The translations under genes were made by a program, and so were the position numbers. 64,000 nucleotides of DNA, taken from DALYJJ01 sp033763935 (GTDB lineage Bacteria; Acidobacteriota; Terriglobia; Bryobacterales; Bryobacteraceae). The stretch covers positions 33,085-97,084 of the forward strand of contig JANRJO010000025.1 in assembly GCA_033763935.1 (NCBI GenBank). Reading direction: 5' to 3'. Below are positions 18,315 through 26,955 of this stretch, piece by piece; the first letter of the stretch is position 1, and every line of letters begins with the position of its first letter. The notes beneath the pieces are model-generated. The model had not been told where the DNA came from. It did no database searches and saw nothing but the letters and a program-made list of their open reading frames with translations.

Positions 18315-19136
18315 ATGTCCACTCTAGCTGCAAAAGACATGGGCGCCTGTGAGTACGAAACAAGCCCTGAGCTCTGGGAGCGCATCTTCGATGCCATGGA
18401 GCGCTATCGCAAGCTCTTCGTCTTCGCCGATTTCGACGGCACTCTCTCAGAACTCGTCGAGGTGCCCGCCAAGGCTAGGCTTGATGAGCGCGCCGGCCGC
18501 GCCCTGCGCCGGTTATCTACGCGCCCGCGCATCTCCGTCGCCGTCTTGAGCGGGCGCTCTGTCGATGACGTCGCCGCCCGCATTGGCCTCCCCATCACCT
18601 ACGGCGGCGACCACGGCCTCGAATTGCACGCACCCGATTTCGACTTCGTCGTGCCCGAGGCTAACGCCCTTCGCGCCCGCCTGCCTCAGCTCGCCAATCG
18701 TCTTCGCGAGTGCACTCAGGGCATTCCAGGAGCACTCGTTGAAGTCAAACGCTTCTGCGCGTCCATCCACTATCGCCTCGTCGATCCCCGCGACATTGAC
18801 GCCCTCCGCCTCATTGTGCACGGCGTCGTGCAGCTGACCCCCTTTGAGGTTCACGAAGGAAAGTGCGTACTCGAAATCCGCCCGCGCGTCGGATGGGGGA
18901 AGGGCCATGCCGTAAGCTGGCTCCTTGAGCGGTACGGCGCTTCCCCCCGCCAGGCCATCTGCCTGGGCGACGATGAGACCGACGAAGACATGTTCCGCTG
19001 GCTGCCCTCTGCGCTGAACATCCGCGTCGTGGACGGCGCTGCAACCGCCACTTCCGCTCCCTTTTGCATTCAGCGGCCCCACGTGGCGGAGCTGTTAGAC
19101 GGCCTGGCGGACGCGGTTGACGGCAGCTCGCACTGA
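18315..19136 (+). CDS. otsB: Trehalose-6-phosphate phosphatase
   Basis: A 273-residue HAD-superfamily phosphatase. Motif I is FADFDGTLSELVE (nucleophile and acid/base aspartates), motif II lies in VAVLSGRSVDDV, and motif IV in CLGDDETDEDMF. The YGGDHGLEL segment is the family-specific substrate region. It removes phosphate from the product of the upstream otsA to yield trehalose. A strong hairpin follows its stop codon. Confidence 0.93.
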   Translation: MSTLAAKDMGACEYETSPELWERIFDAMERYRKLFVFADFDGTLSELVEVPAKARLDERAGRALRRLSTRPRISVAVLSGRSVDDVAARIGLPITYGGDHGLELHAPDFDFVVPEANALRARLPQLANRLRECTQGIPGALVEVKRFCASIHYRLVDPRDIDALRLIVHGVVQLTPFEVHEGKCVLEIRPRVGWGKGHAVSWLLERYGASPRQAICLGDDETDEDMFRWLPSALNIRVVDGAATATSAPFCIQRPHVAELLDGLADAVDGSSH

Positions 19137-19146
19137 GAACAGAAAA

Positions 19147-19168
19147 GGCGGGCCCTTGCGAGCCCGCC
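19147..19168. terminator. Bidirectional intrinsic terminator
   Basis: GGCGGGC (19147-19153) pairs with GCCCGCC (19162-19168) around an 8-base loop. On the plus strand it is followed by CTTCCTT, after otsB. On the minus strand it is followed by TTTTCT, downstream of the convergent secreted-protein gene, which is the better U-tract. It can serve both genes. Confidence 0.7.
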
Positions 19169-19213
19169 CTTCCTTCCCGAAACTTACGGCGCTCTCCGCT
19201 TCGCCGCAAGCCT

Positions 19214-19624
19214 TCAGTCCGCCGTCACCAGCCGCACGCTTACCACCTGCGGCGGCGCTTCCGAATGCCGCTTCTTCGCCTTCACCGCGCTATAGAGCTG
19301 CGCTGTCCCGTGCCCATAGACGCCCACCTCCGCCAGCACCTTCTTCTCCCCCAGCACGTAGAAGCTGAGGCACGCGCAGCTCTCCGCCTTGGTCTGCGTC
19401 AGCCCGATCACGATCGTCGCCGCCGCGCCGTCCTCCCGCTGCACAACCAGGCGCCGCCCCGCCTCGTACGAGGATTTCACCCAATACAGGCCCGCCGGCA
19501 TCTGCTTCCCGTCCACCTCGAACGCGAAGGGAATGTCAGCCTTGGCATACGTGGCAATTTGCGCCGCCGGAGCCGTCACTACGGCTGCCAGCGTCACGGT
19601 CAACACAAGAGCGATCGTCTTCAT
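19214..19624 (-). CDS. Secreted protein of unknown function
   Basis: A 136-residue protein starting MKTIALVLTVTLAAVV with a signal peptide probably cleaved after APAAQ. I prefer this ATG to one 20 codons upstream because a good AAGGAGG lies 10 bases before it. The mature part has an alternating pattern suggesting a beta-sandwich (IPFAFEVDGKQMPAGLYWV, then RLVVQREDGAAATIVIG). This resembles small acidobacterial proteins of unknown function. The C-terminal part is lysine-rich. Confidence 0.7.
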   Translation of the reverse strand: MKTIALVLTVTLAAVVTAPAAQIATYAKADIPFAFEVDGKQMPAGLYWVKSSYEAGRRLVVQREDGAAATIVIGLTQTKAESCACLSFYVLGEKKVLAEVGVYGHGTAQLYSAVKAKKRHSEAPPQVVSVRLVTAD

Positions 19625-19767
19625 CACTACGGTTCCTCCTTGCGATCTGGCCCTCCTCTGCTGCAATCGCCCGCCCACCCGCACGTCGCTCTTAACCCGT
19701 TGATCTCGTGCCCCCCCATCTCGCCGGCAGAACCGTTCGGATAATCCCGCGAACGAATCGGTGAATG

Positions 19768-21420
19768 CTATCGCCGCCCCGCCTCTTTCACCGCCTGCTT
19801 CATGTCCAGGTTTCGCACCAGCCGCAGCAGGTAGTTCGGATGCACGCCCAGGATCTTTGCCGCACCCTTGTAGTCCCCCTCCGCTTGCGCGTATGCCTGC
19901 ACGATCGCCGCCCGCTTCGCGTCGAGCACGCTCGACTGGTAGGAGCTCTCCACCGGCTTACCCACCTCCAACAGGCTCTCCGGCAAGTCCTCCGGCAGGA
20001 TCACCTCCGCCGACCCCAGCACCACCGCCCGCTCCACCGCGTTCTCGAGTTCCCGCACGTTCCCCGGCCACCCATACGCCGCCAGCAGCCGCTCGGCCTC
20101 CACCGAAAACCCCTCTACCCGCCGCCGGCACCGCGCCGCCGAACACGCCAGAAAATGCCGTGCCAGCGGTACGATGTCCTCCGGATGCTCCCGCAACGGC
20201 GGCGTCCGCAGCGTGATCACGTTCAGCCGGTGATACAAATCCTCCCGGAACGCACCCCGCTTCACCTCCGCCGCCAAGTCGCGATTCGTCGCCGCTACCA
20301 GCCGGATGTCCAGCGGAAACGTCTTCGTCCCTCCTACCCGTTCGAACACCCGCTGCTGCAGCACGCGCAGCAGCTTCGCCTGCAGCGGCGCCGCCAACTC
20401 CCCGATCTCATCCAGGAAAACCGTGCCGCCCTGCGCGATCTCCAGCTTCCCGCGCTTCTGTACCACCGCACCCGTGAACGCACCCTTCTCGTGCCCGAAC
20501 AACTCGCTCTCTAACAGGTTCTCGCTGATCGCCGCGCAATTGATGGCGACAAACGCCTCCCCCCGCCGCTCGCTCAGCCGGTGAATGGCGTGCGCCACCA
20601 GTTCCTTCCCTGTCCCGCTCTCCCCAAGAATCAACACCGTGACATCGCGTGGCGCCACTCGCGCAATCTGCTCCCTCAAACGCAACATAGGCGCCCCGTC
20701 CCCCATCAGGCCCGTGTTCGACTCCACCCGCTGCGCCCGCTCCTGCTCAATCTCCCTCGCGTTCTCCAACCCCGCGCACCCCATCGTCGCGATGGCTGTC
20801 AGCGTCGCCAACTCCCCCGCCTCCGCCCGGGCCGCCAGAAATCCCTCTGGCTGCCCGAACACCAGCAGCGGGACACCCAGCCACCCGCCCCCCTCGAACA
20901 CCGTCCCGCCTCGCACCGCGTCCAGCAGGGCGCCCGGAACCACCTTCGCATCGTCCTCGGAAAACAGCCCCGCGCGTACCTCCGAGCATGTCGCCAGGTC
21001 CCGCACCAGGTGTTCGATCTGCAGGCCGAACCGCCGCCGCGCCGCCCCCTCGCTCGCCGCCATCCCTCGAAACGCGAACAGCAGCATCGAAGCGCACAAC
21101 AGCGTCGTCGCCGAATCCGCACCTCGCGCCGCCTCGTCACTGCGCACCCGGAACTCGAGGACCGTCTCCCCCACCTCCACTTGGTCCCCCTCCGCCAGCA
21201 CGCGGGCCTTCACCTTCACGCCATTCACCCAGGTTCCCGCCGTGTTCAGGTCGTACAGCTCGGCGCAGCCCTCCCGCACCATCACCCGGCAATGCACCCA
21301 CGCCACCGAAGGGTCCGCCAGCCGCACCTGGCTCTTCGGCCCGCGCCCCACCACGTTCTCGCCTTCCAACAGAGGAAAGCGCAACCCCGCCAACGGCCCG
21401 TTTGCGACGCGCAGTTCCAC
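19768..21420 (-). CDS. FHA-domain sigma-54-dependent transcriptional activator
   Basis: About 550 residues. Residues 1-95: FHA phosphothreonine-binding domain (ENVVGRGPKSQVRL, S and H of VAWVHCRV, and NTAGTWVNG). Then a GAF-like region without clear ligand residues. The AAA+ domain has Walker A GESGTGKE, the sigma-54-contacting GAFTGA loop, Walker B GGTVFLDEIGEL and the arginine region FREDLYHRLNV. A Fis-type helix-turn-helix ends it (YKGAAKILGVHPNYLLRLVR). The FHA input suggests control by a Ser/Thr kinase. The GTG at 21420 is the preferred start because a longer frame would overlap the divergent ATG at 21506; the start remains uncertain. Confidence 0.85.
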   Translation of the reverse strand: MELRVANGPLAGLRFPLLEGENVVGRGPKSQVRLADPSVAWVHCRVMVREGCAELYDLNTAGTWVNGVKVKARVLAEGDQVEVGETVLEFRVRSDEAARGADSATTLLCASMLLFAFRGMAASEGAARRRFGLQIEHLVRDLATCSEVRAGLFSEDDAKVVPGALLDAVRGGTVFEGGGWLGVPLLVFGQPEGFLAARAEAGELATLTAIATMGCAGLENAREIEQERAQRVESNTGLMGDGAPMLRLREQIARVAPRDVTVLILGESGTGKELVAHAIHRLSERRGEAFVAINCAAISENLLESELFGHEKGAFTGAVVQKRGKLEIAQGGTVFLDEIGELAAPLQAKLLRVLQQRVFERVGGTKTFPLDIRLVAATNRDLAAEVKRGAFREDLYHRLNVITLRTPPLREHPEDIVPLARHFLACSAARCRRRVEGFSVEAERLLAAYGWPGNVRELENAVERAVVLGSAEVILPEDLPESLLEVGKPVESSYQSSVLDAKRAAIVQAYAQAEGDYKGAAKILGVHPNYLLRLVRNLDMKQAVKEAGRR

Positions 21421-21505
21421 AGGCTCAGTGTAGCCGCAAAGCCCGGCAGTCGAAGCAAAACCTTCCTGCCGCGGCGGAGTCCACCACCCAGAGGATTCCT
21501 TAATC

Positions 21506-22507
21506 ATGAATACTACCCGCACAACGAGCGTCGTCGGTCTATACGACAGCGAGGAGCGTGCCCGGCAGGCACTGGAAGGGCTCCGCGCCGCCGGGTTCTC
21601 CCGCGACCAGGTCCATCTCGGCTCCAACGAAAGCTACACCGGCGACATTGCCTCCGGCGGCTCCGCTCTCACCGGCCAGCCTGCTCAACGCGAACGTCAG
21701 GGCGGTGGCTTTCTGGGTTGGATTCGCTCGGCCTTTGGCGGTTCTGACTACGATGACGACTACACACGCCGCTACGATGCGGCAGCCCGCCGCGGGGCTT
21801 TCGTCGTCGCTGTCAGCGTGACGGAAGACCGCATCGATAGCGCTACCGACATCCTGAACGAATACGGCGCCATCGACGTCGACGAACATGCCTCCACCCA
21901 CGGCTACGGCGGCCAGGCCTACCGTGAGAGCGGCCGCGACCTCTCCTCCTCCGAGTCCGTCCCCGTCGTCGAAGAGGAACTGCGTATCGGCAAACGCCCC
22001 GTGCAGCGCGGCGGCGTTCGCGTCTTCTCGCGCGTCGTCGAAGAGCCCGTGAGTCAGGACATCCGGCTACGCGAAGAACGCGTCATCGTCGAGCGCCGCC
22101 CCGTCGACCGGCCGCTCTCCGCCGCCGGCCGCGACGCCTTGACCGAGCAGACCATCGAAGTCACCGAGATGGCGGAAGAGCCCATCATTGAGAAGCAGGC
22201 GCGTGTCGTCGAAGAAATTCGTGTCGGCAAAGAGGTGAACGAAACCACTGAGACCGTTCGCGACACCGTGCGGCGCACTCAGGTGGAGACCCAGCCCATC
22301 GGCAGCGGCACGGCGGCTCAGGATGACGACCCCGCCTATCAGTACGGCTACCGCATGGCCGGCGACCAACGCTACCGCGGCAGATCGTGGTCGGATGTCG
22401 AGTCCAGCCTCCGCTCGGACTACCTGCGCAGCAACCCCAACAGCACCTGGGATAAGGTCTCGGCCTCCATCCGCCGCGGCTGGGAGAAAGTAACGAACCA
22501 GCGGTAA
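21506..22507 (+). CDS. YsnF/AvaK-type stress protein (DUF2382)
   Basis: A 333-residue protein. The N-terminal half starts with TTSVVGLYDSEERARQALEGL, a general-stress-protein-17M-like fold, followed by a Gly/Asp-rich linker. The C-terminal half (about 150-260) is the DUF2382 domain, with repeated VPVVEEELRIGKR, VRLREERVIVERR and EKQARVVEEIRVGKE strands. The biochemical role is unknown; the family is common in desiccation-tolerant bacteria. It is divergent from the FHA activator and overlaps the next YsnF-like gene by one base (TAATG). Confidence 0.82.
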   Translation: MNTTRTTSVVGLYDSEERARQALEGLRAAGFSRDQVHLGSNESYTGDIASGGSALTGQPAQRERQGGGFLGWIRSAFGGSDYDDDYTRRYDAAARRGAFVVAVSVTEDRIDSATDILNEYGAIDVDEHASTHGYGGQAYRESGRDLSSSESVPVVEEELRIGKRPVQRGGVRVFSRVVEEPVSQDIRLREERVIVERRPVDRPLSAAGRDALTEQTIEVTEMAEEPIIEKQARVVEEIRVGKEVNETTETVRDTVRRTQVETQPIGSGTAAQDDDPAYQYGYRMAGDQRYRGRSWSDVESSLRSDYLRSNPNSTWDKVSASIRRGWEKVTNQR

Positions 22508-23202
22508 TGCGACATCAACCGCTCAACGTGTACGGCCTCGATGGTCCCCTCGGGACCATCGAGCGCCTGCCCTCCGATGCCGATCAGCACGTCGCCCTCC
22601 GGTTAAACGACGGCCGCTCGGTACAGGTCCCTTCGTCGGCCTTCACCCGCGAGAGCGACGGTTCACTCTCCCTCCGATTGCGCAGCGCGGACTTCGACGC
22701 CCCGGCGCGCACCGCCACGCATCGCGAGGAAACAGTGGTCCCCGTGATCGCCGAAGATCTGATCGTCGACAAGCAGGCGGTTCCCACCGGCGGAATCCGC
22801 GTCCATAAGACCGTCACCGCGCACGAAGAAGTGGTCGCCATGCCCCTCCTCCGGGATCGCGTCGACATCCGCCGCGTCGTCGTCGATCGCGAGGTCGATG
22901 GCCCGCTCCCCGTACGCCGCGAAGGCGACACCATCATCGTCCCCGTCGTCGAAGAGGTCCTCGTCGTCGAGAAGCGGATACGACTCAAGGAGGAATTGCA
23001 CATCACCCGCCGCACCTTTGAGGAGCACGTGGAAGAACGCGTCACGCTCGAGCGCGAAGACGCCCACGTCGAACGCTTCGACGCCGATGGCCGCCCCGTC
23101 CTCGAGGGGCCTCCCGCCGATACCCCTGAACCTGCTTCGGAACCGCCTCGCCTCATCCTGGAACCCGACAGCCTCCTCCGCCACCCTCGCCGCGAAAGGT
23201 AA
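22507..23202 (+). CDS. Second YsnF-like protein (DUF2382)
   Basis: A 231-residue protein. The first 70 residues look like a PRC-barrel-like small beta domain (VYGLDGPLGTIERLPSDA). Residues 75-200 are DUF2382: VPVIAEDLIVDKQAV, the RVHKTVTAHEEVV block and VPVVEEVLVVEKRIRLKEEL. It is translationally coupled to the preceding paralogue by a TAATG overlap, so both are probably made in fixed ratio. Confidence 0.8.
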   Translation: MRHQPLNVYGLDGPLGTIERLPSDADQHVALRLNDGRSVQVPSSAFTRESDGSLSLRLRSADFDAPARTATHREETVVPVIAEDLIVDKQAVPTGGIRVHKTVTAHEEVVAMPLLRDRVDIRRVVVDREVDGPLPVRREGDTIIVPVVEEVLVVEKRIRLKEELHITRRTFEEHVEERVTLEREDAHVERFDADGRPVLEGPPADTPEPASEPPRLILEPDSLLRHPRRER

Positions 23203-23223
23203 CCATTGCCGAACGCAGTGTCC

Positions 23224-23667
23224 TCAGGGCGCAAGGTCCGGATGCTGCGCTTTAATCCAGGCAAGCACGTCCCGGCGAAGCGCGGCAGCCATACGCTGAA
23301 TCTCTTCCACTTCGACCTCCGAAACCACGTCCGCCCGCTCGTAGTCGCTCGTGTTGCGCTTCTTGCGGAAGGCGTCCAACGTCCTCACCACTACACTCGG
23401 CGCCCCGATCGTTAGTTCGAGCGTCTGCATCACCCGGTAGTGCTGATTCAGTCGGTCAGCCCTGTACCCGGCAGCGGCCAGAGCAGCCGCCGCCAGTTGT
23501 AATGCCGCGTTATAGGCGATATTGAAGGCCCAGTCGGGGTGAAGTTCCGGCGTCCGTGACGCCTCGATATCTCTATCTGCGACGGCGAACAGATCGGCGA
23601 TCTCTTGCCGTGAGCTTCGATGCTCCCGCAGCCAGCCGTTCCTCAACCAGTCGTTCAATGTGGCCAT
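23224..23667 (-). CDS. HEPN-domain protein, toxin-like partner of MNT
   Basis: A 147-residue, mostly helical protein. The end region FRKKRNTSDYERADVVSEVEVEEI has the RxxRN-type motif seen in HEPN domains, and the front WLRNGWLREHRSSRQEI with repeated alanine-rich helices fits the fold. HEPN proteins beside minimal nucleotidyltransferases act as RNase-type toxins in type VII modules. Its start lies inside the upstream MNT gene, an overlap of 95 bases. RNase activity is inferred from family and context only. Confidence 0.75.
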   Translation of the reverse strand: MATLNDWLRNGWLREHRSSRQEIADLFAVADRDIEASRTPELHPDWAFNIAYNAALQLAAAALAAAGYRADRLNQHYRVMQTLELTIGAPSVVVRTLDAFRKKRNTSDYERADVVSEVEVEEIQRMAAALRRDVLAWIKAQHPDLAP

Positions 23668-24253
23668 CGTTACCGAAAAGAAACAGCTTCTGGCCTTTCA
23701 CAACCGGTGCGACGAAGCGGTCTCCGCTCGTCAGTCTACGACAGAACTCCTGACTCGAGTAAAGGGAGGGGTTGATCTCTCGCTGGAGTTCCCGCTGGCT
23801 CTCGGCAAGAGGGTCCATCACCTCCCGTACTGAGACCCCATCGGCAACAATGAAAAGGTCAATATCGCTCGCCTCCCGTTCCTGCCCGCTGGCAACGGAG
23901 CCGAAGACAAAAGCTAAAGCAATCCGGCCAGATAGCGGAGACAATGCGGTCCGGAGCACATCAACGATACCGAACGTCTTACGAACGAGACCTTGCAGTT
24001 CTTCGAAAACCGGGCACGTCCGCGCTGCCTGGAAGTAGCTTTGACGGCCTTCAACCGTTCGCACCAGGATCCCGGCTCTCGTCAGCACTTCTAATTCGCG
24101 CTGAACCGTCCCGGATCCTCGCCCAACCATGCGGATCACTTCACGCTGGTAATAACGTTTGTCCGCGTGCAGGAAGAAGACCCTCAGAACGGATTGGCGA
24201 GTGGCGCCGAAGAGTGCGCTCCCAATTGACCCGCTCAACGTTCGCAAACCCAT
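23573..24253 (-). CDS. MNT-type nucleotidyltransferase antitoxin with HTH
   Basis: About 226 residues. Residues 1-85: a winged-helix DNA-binding domain (YYQREVIRMVGRGSGTVQREL, then AGILVR wing). Residues 100-170: nucleotidyltransferase fold with FVFGSVASGQEREASDIDLFI, containing the GSxxxG and DxD catalytic pattern. In MNT/HEPN pairs this enzyme adds nucleotides to the HEPN toxin and inactivates it. I place the start at 24253. A TTG at 24274 is possible, but the sequence in between contains the TATAAT promoter box. Confidence 0.78.
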   Translation of the reverse strand: MGLRTLSGSIGSALFGATRQSVLRVFFLHADKRYYQREVIRMVGRGSGTVQRELEVLTRAGILVRTVEGRQSYFQAARTCPVFEELQGLVRKTFGIVDVLRTALSPLSGRIALAFVFGSVASGQEREASDIDLFIVADGVSVREVMDPLAESQRELQREINPSLYSSQEFCRRLTSGDRFVAPVVKGQKLFLFGNDGHIERLVEERLAAGASKLTARDRRSVRRRR

Positions 24254-24263
24254 TTTGAGTACG

Positions 24264-24283
24264 ATTATACCCAAGGCGGGTAT
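24264..24283 (-). promoter_or_regulatory. Promoter and inverted-repeat operator for MNT/HEPN
   Basis: The minus strand has a perfect TATAAT -10 box (24269 to 24264). A 6-base inverted repeat, ATACCC (24267-24272) and GGGTAT (24278-24283) separated by 5 bases, overlaps it. The winged-helix domain of the MNT protein probably binds here and represses its own operon. The leader before the ATG at 24253 is only a few bases and shows no Shine-Dalgarno sequence. Confidence 0.6.
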
Positions 24284-24290
24284 TACGTGT

Positions 24291-24980
24291 TCAAAAGTGA
24301 TCCCGCAAATCCCCGAACCGCTCCAGCATCAGTAGCCGCCCCGCGCCCCCATTCCGAATCTCCTGGTGCTCCAGCATCCACGTGTGCGCGTGTGGCACCA
24401 GGACCGCGTTGATTCCCGCCGCCAGCGCGGGATTGATGTCCGACTTCGGCGAGTTCCCAATCATCCACGTCCGCCCCGCCTCCAGCCCGCGCTCCTCCAT
24501 CAAAGCCCGGTACGACGCCTCGTCCTTCTCTTTCACAATCGCCGCGTGCCCGAAATAGATCCCCAGCCCCGACCGGTCGATCTTCAACTTCTGCTCCTCC
24601 GCGTGCCCCTTCGTGAACAACGTCAGATCGTGCCGCATCGAAAGATACTCGAGCGTCTCCGGCACCCCCGCGATGATCTCGATCGGCTGCTCCAGAATCC
24701 GCTCCGCGAACCGCATCACCTTCTCGAGGTCCGCCGGCTCAATGTGTCGCTCCACCAGCCGCTCATAGCATTGCTTCAGGTTCCGCCCGAAATTCAAAGA
24801 GCCGTATCCGTGAATCTTGATATTCGCCAGCTCGATCTCGTCCAGAATCGCCCGAATCTCCGCCCCTGTCAGACTCGAATGATTGAGAAACGAGCAGAAA
24901 TCGGCGAACGCCCGCTCGAAGTAAATGTTGTTCTCCCAGAGCGTGTCGTCCGCGTCCAGGATCAGGAATTGCCTCGTCAT
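24291..24980 (-). CDS. HAD-superfamily hydrolase
   Basis: A 229-residue protein. Motif I is LILDADDTLWENN (nucleophile Asp in DADDT), motif II lies in LFTKGHAEEQ, the lysine motif in the AAIVKEKDEASY part, and motif IV in WMIGNSPKSDINPA. The cap region between motifs I and II is helical. The substrate is unknown. The gene lies upstream of nothing obvious and next to the LON-domain gene (22 bases), on the same strand, so possibly cotranscribed with it. Confidence 0.85.
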   Translation of the reverse strand: MTRQFLILDADDTLWENNIYFERAFADFCSFLNHSSLTGAEIRAILDEIELANIKIHGYGSLNFGRNLKQCYERLVERHIEPADLEKVMRFAERILEQPIEIIAGVPETLEYLSMRHDLTLFTKGHAEEQKLKIDRSGLGIYFGHAAIVKEKDEASYRALMEERGLEAGRTWMIGNSPKSDINPALAAGINAVLVPHAHTWMLEHQEIRNGGAGRLLMLERFGDLRDHF

Positions 24981-25002
24981 CAGTGGCGTCGGTCGCGAAC
25001 GT

Positions 25003-25623
25003 CTACCGCGGCGCCTTCCCGTGCCCGTTCTGCGGCGCCACCTTCTGCACGTGCGACGCGTACCGCTGCCGCACCACCAGCGTCGGCACGTTGTCCGCCA
25101 GCATGTGCAGCCGCTCCCGCTCGGACTTCGACCGCAGCAGCAACTGCCGCAGGTCCAGGTCCGGCAGCCACTGCGCCAGCTGAAAACTCAACTGCCGGTC
25201 CGCCATCTCCGCATCCGGCACATGCTCGCCCAGCACATGCCGCAGCGCCAGGCACGCGTCTACTGCCGCCTGTCGGATCTCCGGCTCCGCCTCCCGCGCG
25301 TCCTCGTCGTCAAACATCTCCACCTGCCCGCGCAGAAAGCTCCGCTCTTCGTCAAGCGAGAACACCTCGAACCGCCGCCGGCCCGCCACGACAATGTCCA
25401 TCCGTCCGTCGTCGTAACGCCGCACCACTTCCTGCACCACCGCGGTGCACCCGACATTCAGAATCCCCTTCTCCCGCACCAGCACAATGCCGAACTCCGA
25501 ACTCTCCTCGAGCGCCTCCCCGATCATCTCCTTATAACGGTCTTCGAAGATGTGGAGCGGCAGCGGCGTGCGCGGAAACAGCACGACTTCGAGCGGGAAG
25601 AGCGGCAACAAACCGCCATGCAT
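25003..25623 (-). CDS. LON peptidase substrate-binding-domain protein
   Basis: A 206-residue protein. The N-terminal 25 residues, LLPLFPLEVVLFPRTPLPLHIFEDRYK, are the signature of the LON N-terminal domain. The helical remainder fits stand-alone LON-domain proteins. No ATPase or protease part is present, so it may act as a substrate adaptor; this is inference. The ATG at 25623 is part of an ATGCAT palindrome, which gives the divergent SDR gene its possible start on the other strand. The HAD gene follows. Confidence 0.85.
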   Translation of the reverse strand: MHGGLLPLFPLEVVLFPRTPLPLHIFEDRYKEMIGEALEESSEFGIVLVREKGILNVGCTAVVQEVVRRYDDGRMDIVVAGRRRFEVFSLDEERSFLRGQVEMFDDEDAREAEPEIRQAAVDACLALRHVLGEHVPDAEMADRQLSFQLAQWLPDLDLRQLLLRSKSERERLHMLADNVPTLVVRQRYASHVQKVAPQNGHGKAPR

Positions 25624-26427
25624 GCTACCATTATCCACTTCGTGCAGATCCGCGAACGGGTAGCTCTCGTCACCGGCGCTTCCGAAGGTATCGGCGCCGC
25701 CTGCGTCGAAGCTCTCCGCCGCCGCGGAGCACGGGTCGCCCTCGTCGCCCGCTCCGCCTCCAAGCTCGAGCAAACGGCCCGGCCCGGCGACCTCGTCATC
25801 CCCTCCGACATCACCCTGGAGGCCGACCGCGCCCGTGCCGTCAGCGAAACCCTCGCCGCCTTCGGCCGCATCGACATCCTCATCAATAACGCCGGCATCG
25901 GCCTCTACGCCCCCGCCCACTCCGCGCCCCTCGACGAGTTCCGCCGGATGTTTGACCTCAATCTCTTCGCCGCCCTCGGTCTCATTCAACTCGCCGTTCC
26001 TCACATGCGCGCCCGCCGCTCCGGTTCCATCGTCAACGTCGGTTCCATCGCCGGCAAGGTCACCTTGCCCTGGTTCACGCTCTACTCCGCCTCCAAGTAC
26101 GCCCTCGGCTCCCTTACCGACGGCCTTCGCATGGAACTCGCCCCGGACAACATCCACTGCATGACCGTCTGCCCCGGCTACGTGAAGACCAGGTTCCAGG
26201 ATCACGTTCTCGGCGGCCGCCCGCCGGAGCAGATCCGCCGCGCGAAACAGTTCGCCATCACTCCCGAACAGTGCGCCGAGGCAATCCTCGACGGCATTGA
26301 ACGCCGCGCCCGCACCGTCGTCACGCCCAAAGCCGGCTGGCTCTTCGTCCTCGCCGCACGTCTCTTCCCCGCCACCGTCGACGCCCGCCTCGCGGCGATA
26401 TACCATAAGCTCGAACACCAGCTATGA
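25618..26427 (+). CDS. Short-chain dehydrogenase/reductase
   Basis: A 269-residue SDR if translated from ATG 25618, or 261 residues from GTG 25642, which would put the start at VQIRERVALVTGA as usual for the family. The TGASEGIGA cofactor loop, the NNAGIG motif, the catalytic Ser in VGSIAG, and Tyr/Lys in YSASKYAL are present. The substrate is unknown. The stop overlaps the aroK start (ATGA), so the two are translationally coupled. Confidence 0.88.
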   Translation: MHATIIHFVQIRERVALVTGASEGIGAACVEALRRRGARVALVARSASKLEQTARPGDLVIPSDITLEADRARAVSETLAAFGRIDILINNAGIGLYAPAHSAPLDEFRRMFDLNLFAALGLIQLAVPHMRARRSGSIVNVGSIAGKVTLPWFTLYSASKYALGSLTDGLRMELAPDNIHCMTVCPGYVKTRFQDHVLGGRPPEQIRRAKQFAITPEQCAEAILDGIERRARTVVTPKAGWLFVLAARLFPATVDARLAAIYHKLEHQL

Positions 26428-26945
26428 TCCTCACGCTCAAGCGCACGCCCGGCATCTACCTGATCGGCTTCATGGGTTGTGGCAAGAGCACCGTTGGCAA
26501 GATGCTCGCGAAAGAACTCGGCTGGCCTTTCTCCGATATCGACGACGAGATCGAACGCGAGCAGCACTGCTCCATATCTGCCATCTTCGACACCCGCGGC
26601 GAACCCGCCTTCCGCGATATCGAGCACGCCGCCATCCAGCGCCGCGTCCGCATCATTGAACAGGGCCACCCCTGCGTCGTCGCCCTCGGCGGCGGCGCCT
26701 TCGCCGAAGAGCGCAACCGCGAACTCCTCGAGAACAACGGCGTCACCATCTGGCTCGACCCCCCCTTCCACGTCCTCAAGCGCCGCGTCGAAGGCGCCAC
26801 CCACCGCCCCCTCGCCCGCGACCCCGTCCAGTTCGAGCGCCTCTACCTCACCCGCCGCGCCTCCTACCAGCTCGCCCACTACCACATCACCGAATCGGAA
26901 TCCCCCGCCGCCGTCGCCGCCATCCTCAAGCTCCCGCTCTTCTGA
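26424..26945 (+). CDS. aroK: Shikimate kinase
   Basis: A 173-residue enzyme phosphorylating shikimate at the 3-OH in aromatic amino acid synthesis. Walker A is GFMGCGKST (Lys21), followed by SDIDDEIE with the shikimate/Mg-binding aspartates, and VALGGGAF. The RPLARDP motif in the lid is present. Length is typical. It overlaps the SDR gene by 4 bases; the next gene begins 10 bases after it. Confidence 0.92.
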   Translation: MILTLKRTPGIYLIGFMGCGKSTVGKMLAKELGWPFSDIDDEIEREQHCSISAIFDTRGEPAFRDIEHAAIQRRVRIIEQGHPCVVALGGGAFAEERNRELLENNGVTIWLDPPFHVLKRRVEGATHRPLARDPVQFERLYLTRRASYQLAHYHITESESPAAVAAILKLPLF

Positions 26946-26955
26946 CCCGCCCCCC

